Source: Pictodentalium vernedei
Taxonomy: Eukaryota; Mollusca; Scaphopoda; Dentaliida; Dentaliidae
Direction: 5' to 3'
Assembly: GCA_031216915.1 (NCBI GenBank)
Contig: CM062297.1
Location: forward strand, 533,160,971-533,224,970
Length of the DNA: 64,000 nucleotides
The translations under genes were made by a program, and so were the position numbers. The notes under the pieces were generated by a model. The model was not told where the DNA came from, did no database searches, and worked only from the letters and a program-made list of their open reading frames with translations. Positions 22,113 to 32,575 of the stretch are shown here, in pieces (the first letter of the stretch is position 1; each line of letters begins with the position of its first letter).

Positions 22113-23684
22113 GAAAGTGAACAAAAAGCATAAACAACAAACCAAACGATCTGTTTTGCAATTTGGGAACATCCCTCTAGTTTGGGGAGACCGGTTCCCG
22201 CTGTGGGTTTGGTATAATTTAAAGGCCTGGCAGCCTTGCAGTAGCCTACTTCCCGGAATATCTCCCGAGGACTGCAAGTTCAGTCGTTGCGTTTACGTGT
22301 CTAAACGACTCACATGAAAGTATTCTCTTCTGGTTTCGCTCCATAGTTGGCGCTTTTGCACTGGATAGCATTCTAAATAGAGAACGTATCGAAAGTTGAA
22401 ACTAAATAGAAGATGTATTTTTAATACCAGGCATATGATGGATTTAGGTTAATTTTTGGATAACAGAAATGAAAGTTATGGTCATTCACTGAATTATTTC
22501 TCCCACATATATTTTGTTTATTTCTACTTTATCGGATTTTGTTTACTACTTTTAATGGATTCGGACAATGTAATGCATGCCATTGGTTAGACGACTACGT
22601 TTGACAATATTCGCATTTAAAGAGTTGAATGATCGGAATCGGAATCTCAGTCTATAGATCGCGCACACGGAAATATTCGATCATTATACAAGTGAAATGC
22701 TGGAACGAACGGTGGTCGCAAATAGAAAAGCGCCCCACCCGCCATCATTGTAGCCTGGCTTGTGCGTGTGTGAGTCTGGGTGCTATAAATAGACAATGCT
22801 CAACAAAACCATTTTTACAGAAAGTTTTCTCTTTTCCGCTGCCTCACAGTGGCCGATTGCCTTTTCAAGAATTTTCTTTGATGTCTGCGAAAAATGAATA
22901 GGTTGAGGATGTGCTCATTTCTCAATCACGGTAATGCAAAATGAATGTTTACAACACAATTGAATTATTTTTTACCAAAAAAACAAATGTCGATATTGGA
23001 ACGTTTTTTGTGCAAGGCTTTCAGCATTTTATTTTCACGTGGTTCAAAAAGGTTTCAATAAAAGAAGTATAATGCATAAGAGCTTTCACGGGTTCTCTGG
23101 TTATAATGCGTCGCCCCCGTCGCCGTACTGTGTGCATTGAGTACATTGCGAGGATAACCTGGGTCCGCAACTGAGGATAACCTGGGTCCACAACTGAGTT
23201 TCGAGGGTCGAATCTATGGAAGTTTATCATACTCGTATAAAACATTTAGGACAACCTTCAGAGGATAATCGCGTTAACGCGGTATCTTTGGTTAGAAAAA
23301 CCTATCATTTTTAGAAGTAATTATGCCAAATAGTAATGTGCCAAACAGTTTTGCGGTTTAAGTGCGCTGCATGTCGTGATTGCTTTTCCAGAATGGCTGC
23401 CTATGCCTCAAAAACAAGCACGTTTGATATTAGCGATTTGTTGGCGACCAATCACGGAGATCGCTGATCGGTATATGTATAAGCTGGTGCTCGGCAGATG
23501 CTGAAAGCTCAGAAAACTGATATTTGATAACTTGTTTTGATCGATTCTTGTTGCCTCCCACAGCAGGTATATAAATATAACAAAGGTATATAACTCCTAT
23601 TTTCAAAACAAACCAACCGACTTTCTTTCTGATCGTCTCAAATCTGAACCACTTGACATATTCCCGAATATCCACTGTGTGTGT
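22113..23684. other. no gene recognised
   Basis: No convincing frame or exon. A 23-bp unit is duplicated at about 23,150-23,200 ('GAGGATAACCTGGGTCC' twice). Confidence 0.35.
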
Positions 23685-24289
23685 GTGGGGGGAGGGGGGA
23701 GGGGAGGGGGGGGGTTTCTGGACAAAATGTCCGATCGTTAAAATGTCAAATGTCCTGGGCAAAATGTCCTATTTTCTGGACGAAATGTCCGATTTCGTTG
23801 GACGAAATGTCCATTTTTTTTTGGACGTAGGCCTAATATCCGATCGTTGGACAAATGTATGATATTTTTAGACATAATGTCTAATAATTTTTTTTCGTGC
23901 TCTTCTCCCTGTTTTCTTCTAAGAAAATGAGTGTAGCAATACTATATAATAAAATCTTTACTAACTTCATTTAATTAAAAAAACCCACAAAAAAAACCCA
24001 TCAGAATAGATGCGATAAGCAAATATACAATAACACGCAGCATCCTTAAACAATACACTAAGTATCTCAGAGGGATAATACTTAATAAATAATAATTTGT
24101 AACATTTATGCATTAGCAATACTAATCCTCAGGTATTAAAGCAAGTTCAGAAGGTCGATGCATAAATTTCAGGGGCAGATAAAGAACGAGCAACTTCAGA
24201 ATATTTGTCCCAAAGTTTGTGCAGACTGTTCTCCGTTGCACACTGAGCCTTTCATTTGTATCTACACAGTTTATGTTTGCTCAGAAGTT

Positions 24290-24530
24290 GAATGTGTATT
24301 TCATGAGGAGAAGCCTCCGTATGAATTTGTCCATATTTGGGTGATTATGTGGGAGAGTCTGATTTGGACGGAAATGCCATCCTTCCACTTCATTATTTGT
24401 ACGCACGGAACGTTGGTAAAGTGCTCCGGAAATATTGCAGGTATGAATTTGTCCATATTTGGGTGATTGTGTGGGAGAGTCTGATTTGGACGGAAATGCC
24501 ATCCTTCCACTTCATTATTTGTACGCATGG
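24290..24530 (-). pseudogene. MULE-like transposase C-terminal remnant, duplicated
   Basis: The minus strand encodes 'RTNNEVEGWHFRPNQTLPH' followed by 'HPNMDKFI', and the phrase occurs twice in succession. 'R-T-N-N-x-V/L-E-G-W-H' is a hallmark near the C-terminus of many MULE/FLYWCH-associated transposases, where the E is often the last catalytic acid. The duplication (~112 bp, units starting near 24,319 and 24,441) puts the second copy in another frame in part. Upstream catalytic regions were not found, so this is a dead fragment. The identification is from the motif only. Confidence 0.7.
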
Positions 24531-24552
24531 AACGTTGGTAAAGTGCTCCATG
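24319..24552. repeat. ~112-bp tandem duplication
   Basis: 'TATGAATTTGTCCATATTTG' ... 'GGTAAAGTGCTCC' is present twice with very few differences, followed by a G run (24,557-24,582). The near identity implies a recent duplication within an old transposase fragment. Confidence 0.9.
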
Positions 24553-25301
24553 CTGAGGGGGGGGGGGGGGGGGGGGGGGGGGTCTTGATGAACTCGTGAT
24601 TCCTGCTTTCTTGATATAAATTCAGCAGCTCATTCATTTGACTGTCACTAACACAAGCACTTTTCAATTCGCAGAAAGCCCTTTCAGTGTGAGAAGAAGG
24701 TAGATGTGGTCAAGCCATCAATTTTCTAATGTAGCTTCTGACACCGCGTTGTGAAACACAGGCTATTGGGCGTGCCTAAACACCACAGGTCGCTGCAGGT
24801 TAATAAAATGCCAGTTGCATGGTTTGGGGTCACTGGTCACTTATCGTTGGCCTATACAATCCCAAAGGCCGATAACCCCGCCTTGCATTCAAGGGGAAAT
24901 GGCGAACAAATGGCAAAAACAACTGACCTATTCACTTTCCCATCGTCGGTTAGCTACCCCCCCCCCCCCCCACCACCACGCACACACTTGCTTTGAGCCG
25001 ACTACGCCACTGGCGGACGTGGACATCCCCGTTGTTTGAACCCCCCCCCCCCCCCCCCACACACACACACCTCTTATTTTTTTCTGGACGAGAGAGGGCT
25101 TGGGTGGAAGAGTCACTATTGAGGTTGAGAAAACAGTGAGTGATTGATATGGTAAAGCAGTATGTGTGTGAATGCTGGGGGGGGGGGGGGGGGGTATGGG
25201 GGAGTGGGGGCAAATCAGGGGGAATTATACAGAAGAGCAACGAATCCCAGTTCATTTTATTTTTTATTTTTTTCTATAAATTTTCAAAGATAAACAATAT
25301 A

Positions 25302-26501
25302 TACTCTCCCAAAAAAGAAAGTGTGCATGCTAAAAAATAACACTAAAAAAAGATATATATCATTTTCATTCATGGAAATTTTATTTAATCACAGATGAAT
25401 CAATTTGTGATCAACACGAGAAATTCCATTACGCTACGACGAATACTCTTGGTGCCATGGAGAGTCAAAGACACTAAGGGTCAAACACAAAAGTCACACA
25501 CTCAGTATCTGGTATGACCTCCGTCTGCATCGACCACTGCTGTGCATCTACGCCCCATGGAAGCGAAAAAGTTAGCATGGAAGTGTTATGGGATGTTGTT
25601 CCATATTCTGATAAGCTGTCTTTGGAGTTCCACAAGCGTTGACGGTGCATGGGGAAACCGGCGTAGCTGACGTTTCATTTCGTCCCATACGTGCTCAATG
25701 GGTGAGATATCGGGCGAATTAGCGGGCCAGGGAAGAACATCCACTTGTTGTCGCTGCAGATACTGTTGAACAACACGAGCTGCGTGGGGTCGAGCGTTGT
25801 CCTGCTGTAGAATGACGCCGGGGCCGTGACGTAACGTCAAAATCGGACGAATTGCAGGTCTTCGAGGACGTAAGCCGTATTCTCTCAGCCGGTTGATTAC
25901 TGTTTGAGGATGTATCCGTCTCAGGTTAGGGATGTTCCTGGCTTTCGTCGTTGCCGTATGTTGTCGGTTCCGGAGATGGGCGACACGGATATACCGATCT
26001 TGGCATGGGTGGTAACTCGGGGTCTCCCGGAGCGGGGTCGGTCTCGAACGTCATCATGTTGTGCATGTCGATGGGCTAGCCTGTCTACAGTGTTACGGTT
26101 GCAGTTCAAATGCTGGGCAACCTCTCTGTGTGTTCTGCCAGCTCTAATCATACCCAGGGCAAGGAGACGTTGATTCATTGTCAATCTTGGCATGCTAATG
26201 TGGAGTCGTTTTAACAGCAGCGCAAGTTTGAATGTGAACGATAGGAAGGCCTTACTTTAGTGTTTAAATACCCAAGGATTCACACTGCTGCATGAATTTT
26301 CATACTCTCCACGTGCAAAACATGCCTTTTCACAAACGTGCAGCACGTCATTTAACGTTAATGCAGTTTTAACGGGGAAAGCTGTTTTTGTGTTCAATAT
26401 AACTTATTCATGAACAGGTTAACACTCTTTACACCTACGAAATTATTTTTTTGGAGTTTGATCAATTTCTGCAATGCACACTTTCTTTTTTGGGCGAGTA
26501 T
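25302..26501 (-). mobile_element. Tc1-like transposon, internally deleted
   Basis: Terminal inverted repeats 'CCCAAAAAAGAAAGTGTGCAT' (left, ~25,308) and its complement (right, ~26,474-26,494), next to 'TATACTC' / 'GAGTATA', bracket a 1.2-kb element carrying a broken transposase. TA-flanked ends fit Tc1/mariner biology. It lies immediately beyond the 3' end of the pseudogene at 26.6-27.4 kb. Confidence 0.88.
25586..26193 (-). pseudogene. Tc1-like transposase, frameshifted and deleted
   Basis: The N-terminal part (26,193 to ~25,921) is the paired helix-turn-helix DNA-binding region: 'MPRLTMNQRLLALGMIRAG', 'TVDRLAHRH' and the 'RPRSGRPRVTT' hook. After a frameshift near 25,925 comes 'RRIHPQTVINRLREYGL', typical of the end of that domain. 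The sequence then jumps to the second half of the DDE core: 'ILQQDNARPHAA' (second D) and 'WPANSPDISPIEHVWDEM' (last acid). The usual block with the first catalytic Asp and about 130-150 residues are missing, so it cannot be active. Tc1 transposases are normally ~340 residues. Confidence 0.92.
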
Positions 26502-26563
26502 ATAAATATAACATAATAAGACATAACAATACATAAATATATATATGGTCTGCAAAATTTACT

Positions 26564-27357
26564 CTATGACCGACATTTTTCTTTTCCTTCCTTTTCCTTC
26601 CTTTTCTGGTGGTGTGTTATATTTTGGACCTGTTTAAGTGAACTCGGAACTTGATAGATGTTGCTGTTGTCTATCATTTTACGATAAATTTGATGGGGCT
26701 GACCAGTCCTGACCTCATTTTTAACTTTATCCATCACTGTGTGTGGAATTCTTATATAATTTTTCTTACTGTTCTTGCTATGACCATGGGGCACTCGCCC
26801 CGGAAACCTTCCAATATATTCGACGCAAGCTAAATCCTTATCGTTTTCCCCACTATTTGCGAACCAGGTTATACGCCTTTGGTAATCATGGGACAATATG
26901 TGTTTGGTATAATTCCGGTGAACCTCTAAAATGTCGGATTTTTATGGTTGAGGTCAACGGGGATATAAACACATTTTTTATTTCTAGTTCTTTTCAGGTA
27001 GTACTGTCCTGCTTTTAAAACTACCTCCATCACTTTAGACCCTTCGCTGCGGCGACCTGCGATAACCTGAATGACGTCTGATGAGGGAGCCATCGTTATT
27101 AAAGCTTCTTCTACAACTTTTTGAGCTGACTTGTGCGGATTACTCTTGGCTGGAGACTTAACCATTGTCTTCGTTTTCACACGCAATAACTCCCCTGCGC
27201 CGCTGACATGCTTGTGAAAGAACTTCCCACAAGTAAAGCTATCGCCACTCTGTGAGAGAATTTCCCGCAAGTAAGGCTTTCGCAACTCTGCCCGACAGTG
27301 GCTTTGGATTTGTCTTTTCCGAGACGACTTCATATCCATGTTGTAGAGCCCTTGCAA
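26564..27357 (-). pseudogene. N-terminal half of uncharacterised transposon-family protein
   Basis: Two open pieces (27,357-26,926 and 26,896-26,564) join through a ~30-bp stretch with stops and a shifted frame that still reads 'FRGSPELYQTHIVP'. Recognisable phrases are 'VLKAGQYYLKRT', 'YIGRFPGRVPHGHSKNSK' and 'PSSLKQVQN'. I remember these, in this order, from a repetitive protein family of cnidarians, molluscs and amphioxus whose later part contains 'GVDRTFNLG' and which is probably a transposase. The later part is absent here and a Tc1 lies just beyond. I have no family name. Confidence 0.55.
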
Positions 27358-27705
27358 ACTTCGTTAATTTGTTTCTTATTTGTTTCATTCACGTTTTCGC
27401 CGTGGCGTTAGCTGCACTGTGGTCTTTGGAAACTCCCGAATTTATTTTATTTCGAAGGTTACGTGGAGGATAAAATTCAAATAAAGTATTCGGGATGCAG
27501 TACATAGTTTATGCAGGATTAGGAAATAATAGGAAATGGGAAATAATTTGGAATATACTTATACAATAAAGGTAAGTCAATAACTGAGTTGGTTTTTTCG
27601 AACATTTTGTCCACTGATCATCGGACATTTTGTCCAAAATATCGGACATACTGTCCTACCGCCGGACATTTTGACGATCGGACATTTGGTCTGGTAATCG
27701 TTTTC

Positions 27706-28785
27706 AGGTCGACTGCATGATCTGACAGTAAAACCGAGAATTTCAGATGGTAACACAGTTATTTTGTGCTCATGCATGGGCCCCTCCGAGTTAAAGTCCT
27801 TTCTAATTTTCCTTCGAAATTCTCTGTAATTCTGAGTAACACCAATGCTCAAATGATGCTTTAGTGTAAAGCTTTTTCAACTGACAGTGGAGATTACGAT
27901 CAGATCCGGCTATCGACCTGAAAACTAATATTGGCCTGATAAAGTGTCGTCCATCTGCATGCAGGTGGTCGTTAACATTTTTGTAGAATGTAGTACATAT
28001 TTTTTTTTCAGCACAACATTTTTTTATCCTCTGTGAGGAAGTTATTGTGCTATTCATACGATATGATGGGTATCTAGGGATCAATAAACCTGTCTATTCT
28101 CGAGATCAATACCACGTTCCGTGTTACTGGTGGGACATGTTACTGTCAATATCAGCGCTCATCTTCTGTGAAGCAAATCGGAACAACTGAGAATGTCAGT
28201 GACGTCACAGAGCTGTTTTACGCTTCCAGTCAGCCCCAAGGTACCCATCGAGATTAAGTTTACTAAAGAAGTAAACATAATTTAGTTGCATTCATTGAGC
28301 CTTAGCCGCGAAAGAAATAACTGGTACGCAGTGTAAAAAAACTTAAGCAGTTCTTGGTAAATATAGTTACATCATTCGGACGTGTAGGGCCTACATGTAC
28401 TGTATGTGTTCTGAGATAAATCAGAACTTTTATGACACGACCAAGATAATCCTTTCCCAAACTTGAAAAGCAAACGACAGCGCCAAAAAATCCTTCTTCG
28501 AGTACTCAATATTTAATCTACCCCCCCCCCCCCCAATGTCATATGACCAGGGACGTTGCGTCGGGAGGGGGGGGGGGGAGTCCCCTCCAATCCAGTCCAA
28601 AATTTCCTATAGTTGGAAATTCGAAGGGCAAGTCCTGAGTATTTGGAAATTCCATTTATCTGGAGTTTAGCCTTAGAGCTTCTTTGCTGATGCTGATGTC
28701 TCCTTTACTTCCCAAAATCCATCTCTGTTTCAAATCGGCAAATATTCCAACTGTTACTATTTTACAACTACAGTGTACGCAATTT
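27706..28785. other. no gene recognised
   Basis: Short frames only. C and G homopolymers occur at 28,521-28,534 and 28,566-28,579. Confidence 0.35.
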
Positions 28786-28831
28786 ATTAATTTATTTATT
28801 GGTGTTTGAGGTCACATACTTATGCACAATG
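28786..28831 (-). mobile_element. SINE tail, left of retrotransposon insertion
   Basis: 'TTTATTTATTGGTGTTTGAG' + 'GTCACATACTTATGCACAATG' is the 3' tail of a minus-strand SINE of the type at 3.35 kb. It stops at the retrotransposon border and resumes at 36,431. Confidence 0.88.
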
Positions 28832-29703
28832 TTTATGCCTGAAATAACTCAACAACGCAGATATGAGGTTCAATATATTTAATTTGTTTAATAACTTTGG
28901 CCTACTGCTGAGTCAGGCTCTCCAGTACTCTCACTGTTAGGTTATATTCTGGTCCAACTGAGTACGCGTGGGAATGCATGTACCCTGCGCGTTTGTGTTA
29001 TGCGCATTCGATAAACATTCGCACGCACCCCATAGACCCTGGATGTCCGATAGCTGCCCTTCAAGTACATGCAACTGTATAGTACAGTTCCTTGTGGTAC
29101 TGCAATCTCAGAGGGGCTACATGCCTTGTGTGTTGATGTATGAAACCGGACGCAGTGTCCGTTGGCTACATACCCATGAACATGTATGAAACCCAACAAT
29201 CACTTACATGTATAATGAAGCAGCTACCAGGATTCTATTTGAGGCCGCCTCTTCAGAACACCTGCATATGTATGGAACCTACAGTGGATGCATCCCTCCA
29301 CCAGGCTACATATGTCTGTGTACCAATGGGCCGAGCTAGTCTTGCCAGGCTATATTGCCCACATATGAAACCACTAACATCCAAGGATTGTTGCTTGTGA
29401 GTGAGGTGTGAAGGCTACATGCGACCTTTGCATGTGTGTATGTATGAAACCATGACTCAGTGTCGAATGTGGCTACGTACACATGAAAGCATGTATGAAA
29501 CCTTCAGCACAGTGGCTACATGGGCAATATATGAAACCTGAGACTTATGCGTACCCCGTGGCGGTACGTATTCGAGTCTATCTGCTTCTGGAGCAGAACA
29601 TGCAAACACACGGTTACCTGAATACTGACTGCGCAATTTGGAAGGCCCCTCTCGCATATGCGGCGGTTCTCCGGGAACCGACGCAGGTGATGGAAGAGGC
29701 CCC
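28832..29703 (-). repeat. split repeat B2 (3' terminal)
   Basis: Begins 'TTTATGCCTGAAATAACTCA' at the element edge and ends in 'GAAGAGGCCCC'. Same as B1 shifted by 1,201 bp. It contains many short units 'GGCTACAT' ... 'TATGAAACC' at about 40-60-bp spacing. Open frames in it are duplicated exactly and look non-coding. Confidence 0.92.
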
Positions 29704-29777
29704 CGCCTAGCAAGAGAGCAAGAAGAGCCTACTCAACGCTAACAGGATTGCTGAAGTGGAGGAGGGGATGGTGGTGG
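29704..29777 (-). other. 74-bp spacer between A2 and B2
   Basis: Sequence present only once, between the two repeat blocks, reading 'CGCCTAGCAAGAGAGCAAGA' at its low-coordinate end. A textbook split repeat would have A2 touching B2. It may be a true junction sequence or a part of A or B lost from the other copy. Confidence 0.75.
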
Positions 29778-30032
29778 AAAATTTGTGTTTTAAGCAATAA
29801 CGTGAAATGGAGCTAACCGTTGACCACCGAGATTCCGAAACTGGACTGCCGATGAGAACAAAGGAATTCAATAGCGTGCCTACTAAAAATAGACACCTGT
29901 TGCAGCCATTCAGAATTCCTGTAAATGGACTGCTCCAATTAAAGTTGGAACCGTCTGCTAGTCCTGAGCAGCAGGCCGGAGTTATTATCGGCATAAACCA
30001 CACTCAAAAGACGATGTCTACTTGAGTTTTAA
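29778..30032 (-). repeat. split repeat A2
   Basis: Runs from 'AAAATTTGTGTTTTAAGCAA' to 'TCTACTTGAGTTTTAA' and equals 36,176-36,430. It abuts B1 directly at 30,032/30,033. Confidence 0.92.
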
Positions 30033-30904
30033 TTTATGCCTGAAATAACTCAACAACGCAGATATGAGGTTCAATATATTTAATTTGTTTAATAACTTTG
30101 GCCTACTGCTGAGTCAGGCTCTCCAGTACTCTCACTGTTAGGTTATATTCTGGTCCAACTGAGTACGCGTGGGAATGCATGTACCCTGCGCGTTTGTGTT
30201 ATGCGCATTCGATAAACATTCGCACGCACCCCATAGACCCTGGATGTCCGATAGCTGCCCTTCAAGTACATGCAACTGTATAGTACAGTTCCTTGTGGTA
30301 CTGCAATCTCAGAGGGGCTACATGCCTTGTGTGTTGATGTATGAAACCGGACGCAGTGTCCGTTGGCTACATACCCATGAACATGTATGAAACCCAACAA
30401 TCACTTACATGTATAATGAAGCAGCTACCAGGATTCTATTTGAGGCCGCCTCTTCAGAACACCTGCATATGTATGGAACCTACAGTGGATGCATCCCTCC
30501 ACCAGGCTACATATGTCTGTGTACCAATGGGCCGAGCTAGTCTTGCCAGGCTATATTGCCCACATATGAAACCACTAACATCCAAGGATTGTTGCTTGTG
30601 AGTGAGGTGTGAAGGCTACATGCGACCTTTGCATGTGTGTATGTATGAAACCATGACTCAGTGTCGAATGTGGCTACGTACACATGAAAGCATGTATGAA
30701 ACCTTCAGCACAGTGGCTACATGGGCAATATATGAAACCTGAGACTTATGCGTACCCCGTGGCGGTACGTATTCGAGTCTATCTGCTTCTGGAGCAGAAC
30801 ATGCAAACACACGGTTACCTGAATACTGACTGCGCAATTTGGAAGGCCCCTCTCGCATATGCGGCGGTTCTCCGGGAACCGACGCAGGTGATGGAAGAGG
30901 CCCC
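30033..30904 (-). repeat. split repeat B1
   Basis: The internal copy of B, joining the coding part at 30,905. Identical in every line I compared with B2. Confidence 0.92.
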
Positions 30905-31589
30905 AAAAATGTATAGAGAGCCTGACAAATTGGGAAACACTTCAGCATTCCTGACCGAATGAAATACATTCTTGAAATATGATGGTACAATAATATATAT
31001 CTTCGTTATGTTACTATAATTTATACAACTAGCAATAAATGATTATATACATGTAAATGAATGAACTGGGTGTGAAAGGACTTTCATGTACGGTTCAGGG
31101 TTGTCATTCCGCACACTCTTGATTAGGTGATAACACCGTTTACAAACTAAAGTGTTAAAGAGATAATCTGATGATCATAGTCACTTCCTGAATTCAGCAT
31201 TCCAAGGGAGTTTAAGAAAAAATAATTGTTGTGGTTTGAGACACCTCATCATATCACAAGTCACATAAGTTCGCTGAGTCAAGAGTCCGATGAGGGTCTG
31301 TCACAGAATTAAACTAACAGACAACTGTACGCAATAGCACCCGTACATTTAAAACACTATAATAAACATTTGTATGACCTCAAGCACAATCTCTTTATTT
31401 ATATTACCATATAAACATCATTGATACACCTCCTACTTCAGTTTGTTCATGTAATTATGTCTCTTTGAGAGGTGGATGAGGTCCATGTTAACACATTATT
31501 GCATAGACAAAGTAAACACTAATTACATAAAATATACAATGTATCACTCTGGTCCATTCTCGGTGTACATAGTTTGTTCATTCATGCCA
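30905..31589 (-). other. retrotransposon 3' untranslated region
   Basis: AT-rich sequence between the recombinase stop codon and B1 with no supported frame. It presumably carries 3' signals of the element RNA. Confidence 0.6.
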
Positions 31590-32567
31590 TCATATCAAAT
31601 TTTTATCATTTATAAGTGCGGTCTGAGCCGCTCTAAGGGTAGCCAAGGGTGTCCTGACATAGCGGACATACGAATCTGAGGACCACCTTCCCAGTGTCTT
31701 GATCAGATGATCTTCTATACGAACCCCTGCAGCTGAGGTAGCGGCGCCGATGCGAAAGGAATGGCCTGAGTAGTGTTTAGGGTTGAGTTTCAATCTTAAG
31801 AAGATCTTACTTAAGCATTCAATGAAATTCTTTCTGGTTAGTGGGGCTCCATCACTGGTGACAAACAGGGCGTTACAATGTCTGGAAGATCTTGCTTTTA
31901 TATACTTTTTGAGTAGAGTTACGGGACAGGTTCTGTGAGCATTTTTGAATAATTTGACACTGACGCCTTTCCTAAATGGATCTGTTTTTGATGCTTTGAT
32001 ATTGAGGGAACACACTTCATTTCCACCTTCCGATACAAAGGAGAGGTCAAAAACTGTCAACTCTGTACCATGGAAGGTTTGGGACTGTGAAGTAAACTCC
32101 CCACATCTTAAGAAGCCAAAAAATGCAACTGCAGAGGCTGTTTGGAGCATAAGGTCAGTGAAAGGGCCAAAAATACCAGCTTGAAGCAAATCAATGATTT
32201 GGCACAAGATGGGGAATGTGATGGGTAAACGTGGTTTGGTGGGGCTACTCGTGAGTTTCTTATACCCCCGCAAGAGAACAGGAACCCGCTGCATTGGGGT
32301 ATTGTCCCAAGATACTAAAGGGTCAGTCAGGCCTGCTTCCAGGTAGCCATGTTTAATACCTGCCAAATAAAGTTTGACAGTTGAGTATTTTAGCTTAAGA
32401 ATCGAGAAACAGTAAGCAAGAAAATTGACCAAGATTTCTTCATTCACCAGAGGAAAGGTGGACGTTGAAATTCTGTACCTGATACTGAATTTATGAAATG
32501 CGTTAAGTCCAGAGTTGTACACGGCTCTAGTGTTTCGGTTGAGTGCTGCTTTCCACAACAGGTCCAC
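31590..32567 (-). CDS. tyrosine recombinase of the retrotransposon (325 aa)
   Basis: Replaces the integrase of LTR elements: it would insert a circular cDNA by strand exchange through a covalent 3'-phosphotyrosine. An N-terminal SAM-like core-binding region occupies residues ~1-110. The catalytic part shows R154 in 'FLRCGEF', K191 or K194 in 'IKASKT', H269-x-x-R272 in 'GHSFRIGAATS', W295 in 'LGRWSSDSY' and Y303 (or Y300) as nucleophile, so the full active set is present. The frame starts 8 bp after the RT-RNase H stop and in a different phase, so re-initiation, a shift or a separate message is needed. The family is sure; element activity is inference. Confidence 0.95.
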   Translation of the reverse strand: MDLLWKAALNRNTRAVYNSGLNAFHKFSIRYRISTSTFPLVNEEILVNFLAYCFSILKLKYSTVKLYLAGIKHGYLEAGLTDPLVSWDNTPMQRVPVLLRGYKKLTSSPTKPRLPITFPILCQIIDLLQAGIFGPFTDLMLQTASAVAFFGFLRCGEFTSQSQTFHGTELTVFDLSFVSEGGNEVCSLNIKASKTDPFRKGVSVKLFKNAHRTCPVTLLKKYIKARSSRHCNALFVTSDGAPLTRKNFIECLSKIFLRLKLNPKHYSGHSFRIGAATSAAGVRIEDHLIKTLGRWSSDSYVRYVRTPLATLRAAQTALINDKNLI

Positions 32568-32575
32568 TGACTGTC

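Larger units (their letters stand above)
23685..27705. mobile_element. region bounded by GGACATTTTGTCC clusters
   Basis: At the left (about 23,711-23,890) repeated 'GGACGAAATGTCCGAT' or 'GGGCAAAATGTCC' units occur. At the right (about 27,592-27,695) several 'CGGACATTTTGTCC' units occur in the opposite orientation. Between them lie two broken transposon-type genes on the minus strand and a later Tc1 insertion. This is probably one or two DNA transposons with tandem-repeat ends. The exact borders are not determined. Confidence 0.5.

Noticed and set aside
29100-29200. possible hammerhead ribozyme in the B repeat ('TTGATGTATGAAAC')
   Set aside because: The CUGAUGA core is not matched and no stem II can form between the two conserved parts.
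28942-29400. frames duplicated in the B repeats
   Set aside because: Short, on both strands, with no motif. Explained by repeat identity.
29807-30025. 72-codon frame present twice (also 36,205-36,423)
   Set aside because: It lies in the non-coding A repeat and on the strand opposite to the element genes. Its duplication follows from the repeat, not from selection.
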